The notes beneath the pieces were generated by a model. The model saw nothing but the letters and a program-made list of their open reading frames with translations. It was not told the origin of the DNA and searched no databases. From the NCBI RefSeq assembly GCF_030814475.1, contig NZ_JAUSVF010000003.1:372001-436000 (forward strand): 64,000 nt of DNA. The letters are read 5' to 3'. The DNA comes from Pararhizobium capsulatum DSM 1112 (lineage in GTDB: Bacteria > Pseudomonadota > Alphaproteobacteria > Rhizobiales > Rhizobiaceae). The position numbers were made by a program, and so were the translations under genes. Shown here piece after piece: positions 63,229 to 64,000 of the stretch; the first letter of the stretch is position 1; each line of letters opens with the position of its first letter.

Positions 63229-64000
63229 CTATCCGAGCTCGCTCGCTTGCGGATGCTTCTTTCGACCGCCCTTTTCGTGCCGACCCAGCCAGCCGACCTC
63301 GATTTTCGGAACAGCATTTACAAGCCGCTCCGTATAGGGATCGAACGGTGGAGACAGCACCTCTTCAGTCTCACCCCAACGCACCACCTTGCCTACGTGT
63401 AAGATCGTTACACGCGTGGCAATAGACCTGACAATGTTCAGATCATGGGTGATGAACAGATACGCAATTCCGCTCTCACGCTGGAGCCGGAGAAGCAAAG
63501 CCAAAATATCTTTGGCAACCAAGGGATCCAGCGCGGACGTTGGTTCATCGCAGATGATCAGGTGTGGCCGTGCAGCAAGGGCACGAGCAATGCAGACCCG
63601 TTGTTTCTGGCCACCGGAAAGTGAGCGAGGATACCGGTTTGCCAACGATGGATCGAGCTCCACCTGAGCCAGCAACTCATTTACCCGCCGTCGCCTGGAA
63701 TCGCCCCGCAGCCCCTCGTAGAGAGTGACTGGCCGCCCCACAATCTCTTCGACCGAATGGCGTGGATTGAGAGCTGTATCTGGCATCTGGTGGATCGTCT
63801 GTAGTAGTCGGCGTTGCTCAAATGAGCGTTTGGCCGTTCGCGCGTGGACGTGTTCGCCCTTGAAGCGAACAGTGCCCTTCAAAGGCGGCAACAGACCATT
63901 GATCACGCGGCCAAGGGTCGATTTTCCTGAACCGGATTCGCCGACCAGCGCGGCAGTCTCCCCGACTCGGATTTCAAGGGATATATCCGTTAGGACCGGC
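63229..64000 (-). CDS. Oligopeptide-type ABC transporter ATPase, C-terminal part (partial)
   Basis: The frame runs off the window at 64000. Visible are Walker A (VGESGSGKSTLGRVI), the Q-loop in LLQTIHQMPDTALNPRHSVE, the signature RSLSGGQKQRVCIARALAAR, Walker B LIICDEPTSALD and the switch ITHDLNIVRSIA, then the Dpp/Opp tail (FDPYTERLVNAVPKIEVG). The TALNPRHSV segment is the dipeptide/oligopeptide (DppF/OppF/GsiA) form. The partner genes must lie beyond the window. The ATG at 63906 is internal. Confidence 0.92.
   Translation of the reverse strand, partial: PVLTDISLEIRVGETAALVGESGSGKSTLGRVINGLLPPLKGTVRFKGEHVHARTAKRSFEQRRLLQTIHQMPDTALNPRHSVEEIVGRPVTLYEGLRGDSRRRRVNELLAQVELDPSLANRYPRSLSGGQKQRVCIARALAARPHLIICDEPTSALDPLVAKDILALLLRLQRESGIAYLFITHDLNIVRSIATRVTILHVGKVVRWGETEEVLSPPFDPYTERLVNAVPKIEVGWLGRHEKGGRKKHPQASELG

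Overview
The window looks like accessory DNA, probably a plasmid or second replicon, of a Rhizobium/Agrobacterium-type alphaproteobacterium. The support is a DUF982 gene, short rhizobial hypothetical genes, an HWE-type histidine kinase, G+C-rich coding, IS66 and IS21 elements and tightly overlapping (ATGA) catabolic ABC-transporter operons. No rRNA, tRNA, CRISPR array or replication origin was seen.

Layout. (1) 1-6.7 kb: end of an SDR gene, an IS5-type transposase, a secreted DUF2147 protein, then a two-gene unit of a type III polyketide synthase and a protein joining an isoprenylcysteine-methyltransferase-like domain to a 14-TM-type MFS exporter, followed by MFS and integrase debris. (2) 6.7-12.2 kb: an IS21-family element (2,585 bp, 6-bp target duplication) inserted in a ~220-bp repeat whose second copy lies at 12.0 kb, an AAA/DUF4143 ATPase and gene remnants. 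(3) 12.6-20.2 kb: an outer-membrane beta-barrel protein and a 2,197-residue RTX-type adhesin with 13 tandem 102-residue repeats. (4) 20.9-31.5 kb: a minus-strand CUT2 sugar operon (binding protein, ATPase, permease, D-apionate-lactonase-like enzyme, Gfo/Idh/MocA dehydrogenase, aldo/keto reductase, LrgA, LrgB) facing a plus-strand SDR and a sulfurtransferase. (5) 31.7-36 kb: a candidate sRNA and a sulfonate-type ABC operon with a flavin-dependent monooxygenase. (6) 36-41 kb: pseudogene debris and an IS66 element with an 8-bp target duplication. (7) 40.9-49.7 kb: small genes and a signalling cluster (response regulator, HWE kinase, double-domain KaiC ATPase, cold-shock protein, PAS-PAS hybrid kinase). 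(8) 49.8-60.7 kb: a LacI-controlled CUT1 operon with two ADP-ribosylglycohydrolase-family proteins, a CoA-transferase and a CitE-like lyase. (9) 60.8-64 kb: a GNAT acetyltransferase, a truncated second copy of the IS21 element, two tiny genes and the end of an oligopeptide ABC ATPase.

How the parts work together. Regions 4 and 8 each read as a complete 'import a sugar derivative, hydrolyse or oxidise it, feed the fragments to central metabolism' module. Region 5 scavenges organosulfur. Two same-strand copies of the IS21 left part, offset by exactly 54,811 bp, bracket nearly all of this cargo, so the segment could be lost or moved by recombination.

The most novel-looking items are the ADP-ribosylglycohydrolase sugar operon with its palindromic LacI-type sites, the methyltransferase-exporter fusion coupled to the polyketide synthase, and LrgAB inside an apionate-type operon. 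All functions are inferred by reading the sequence; no database search was run.
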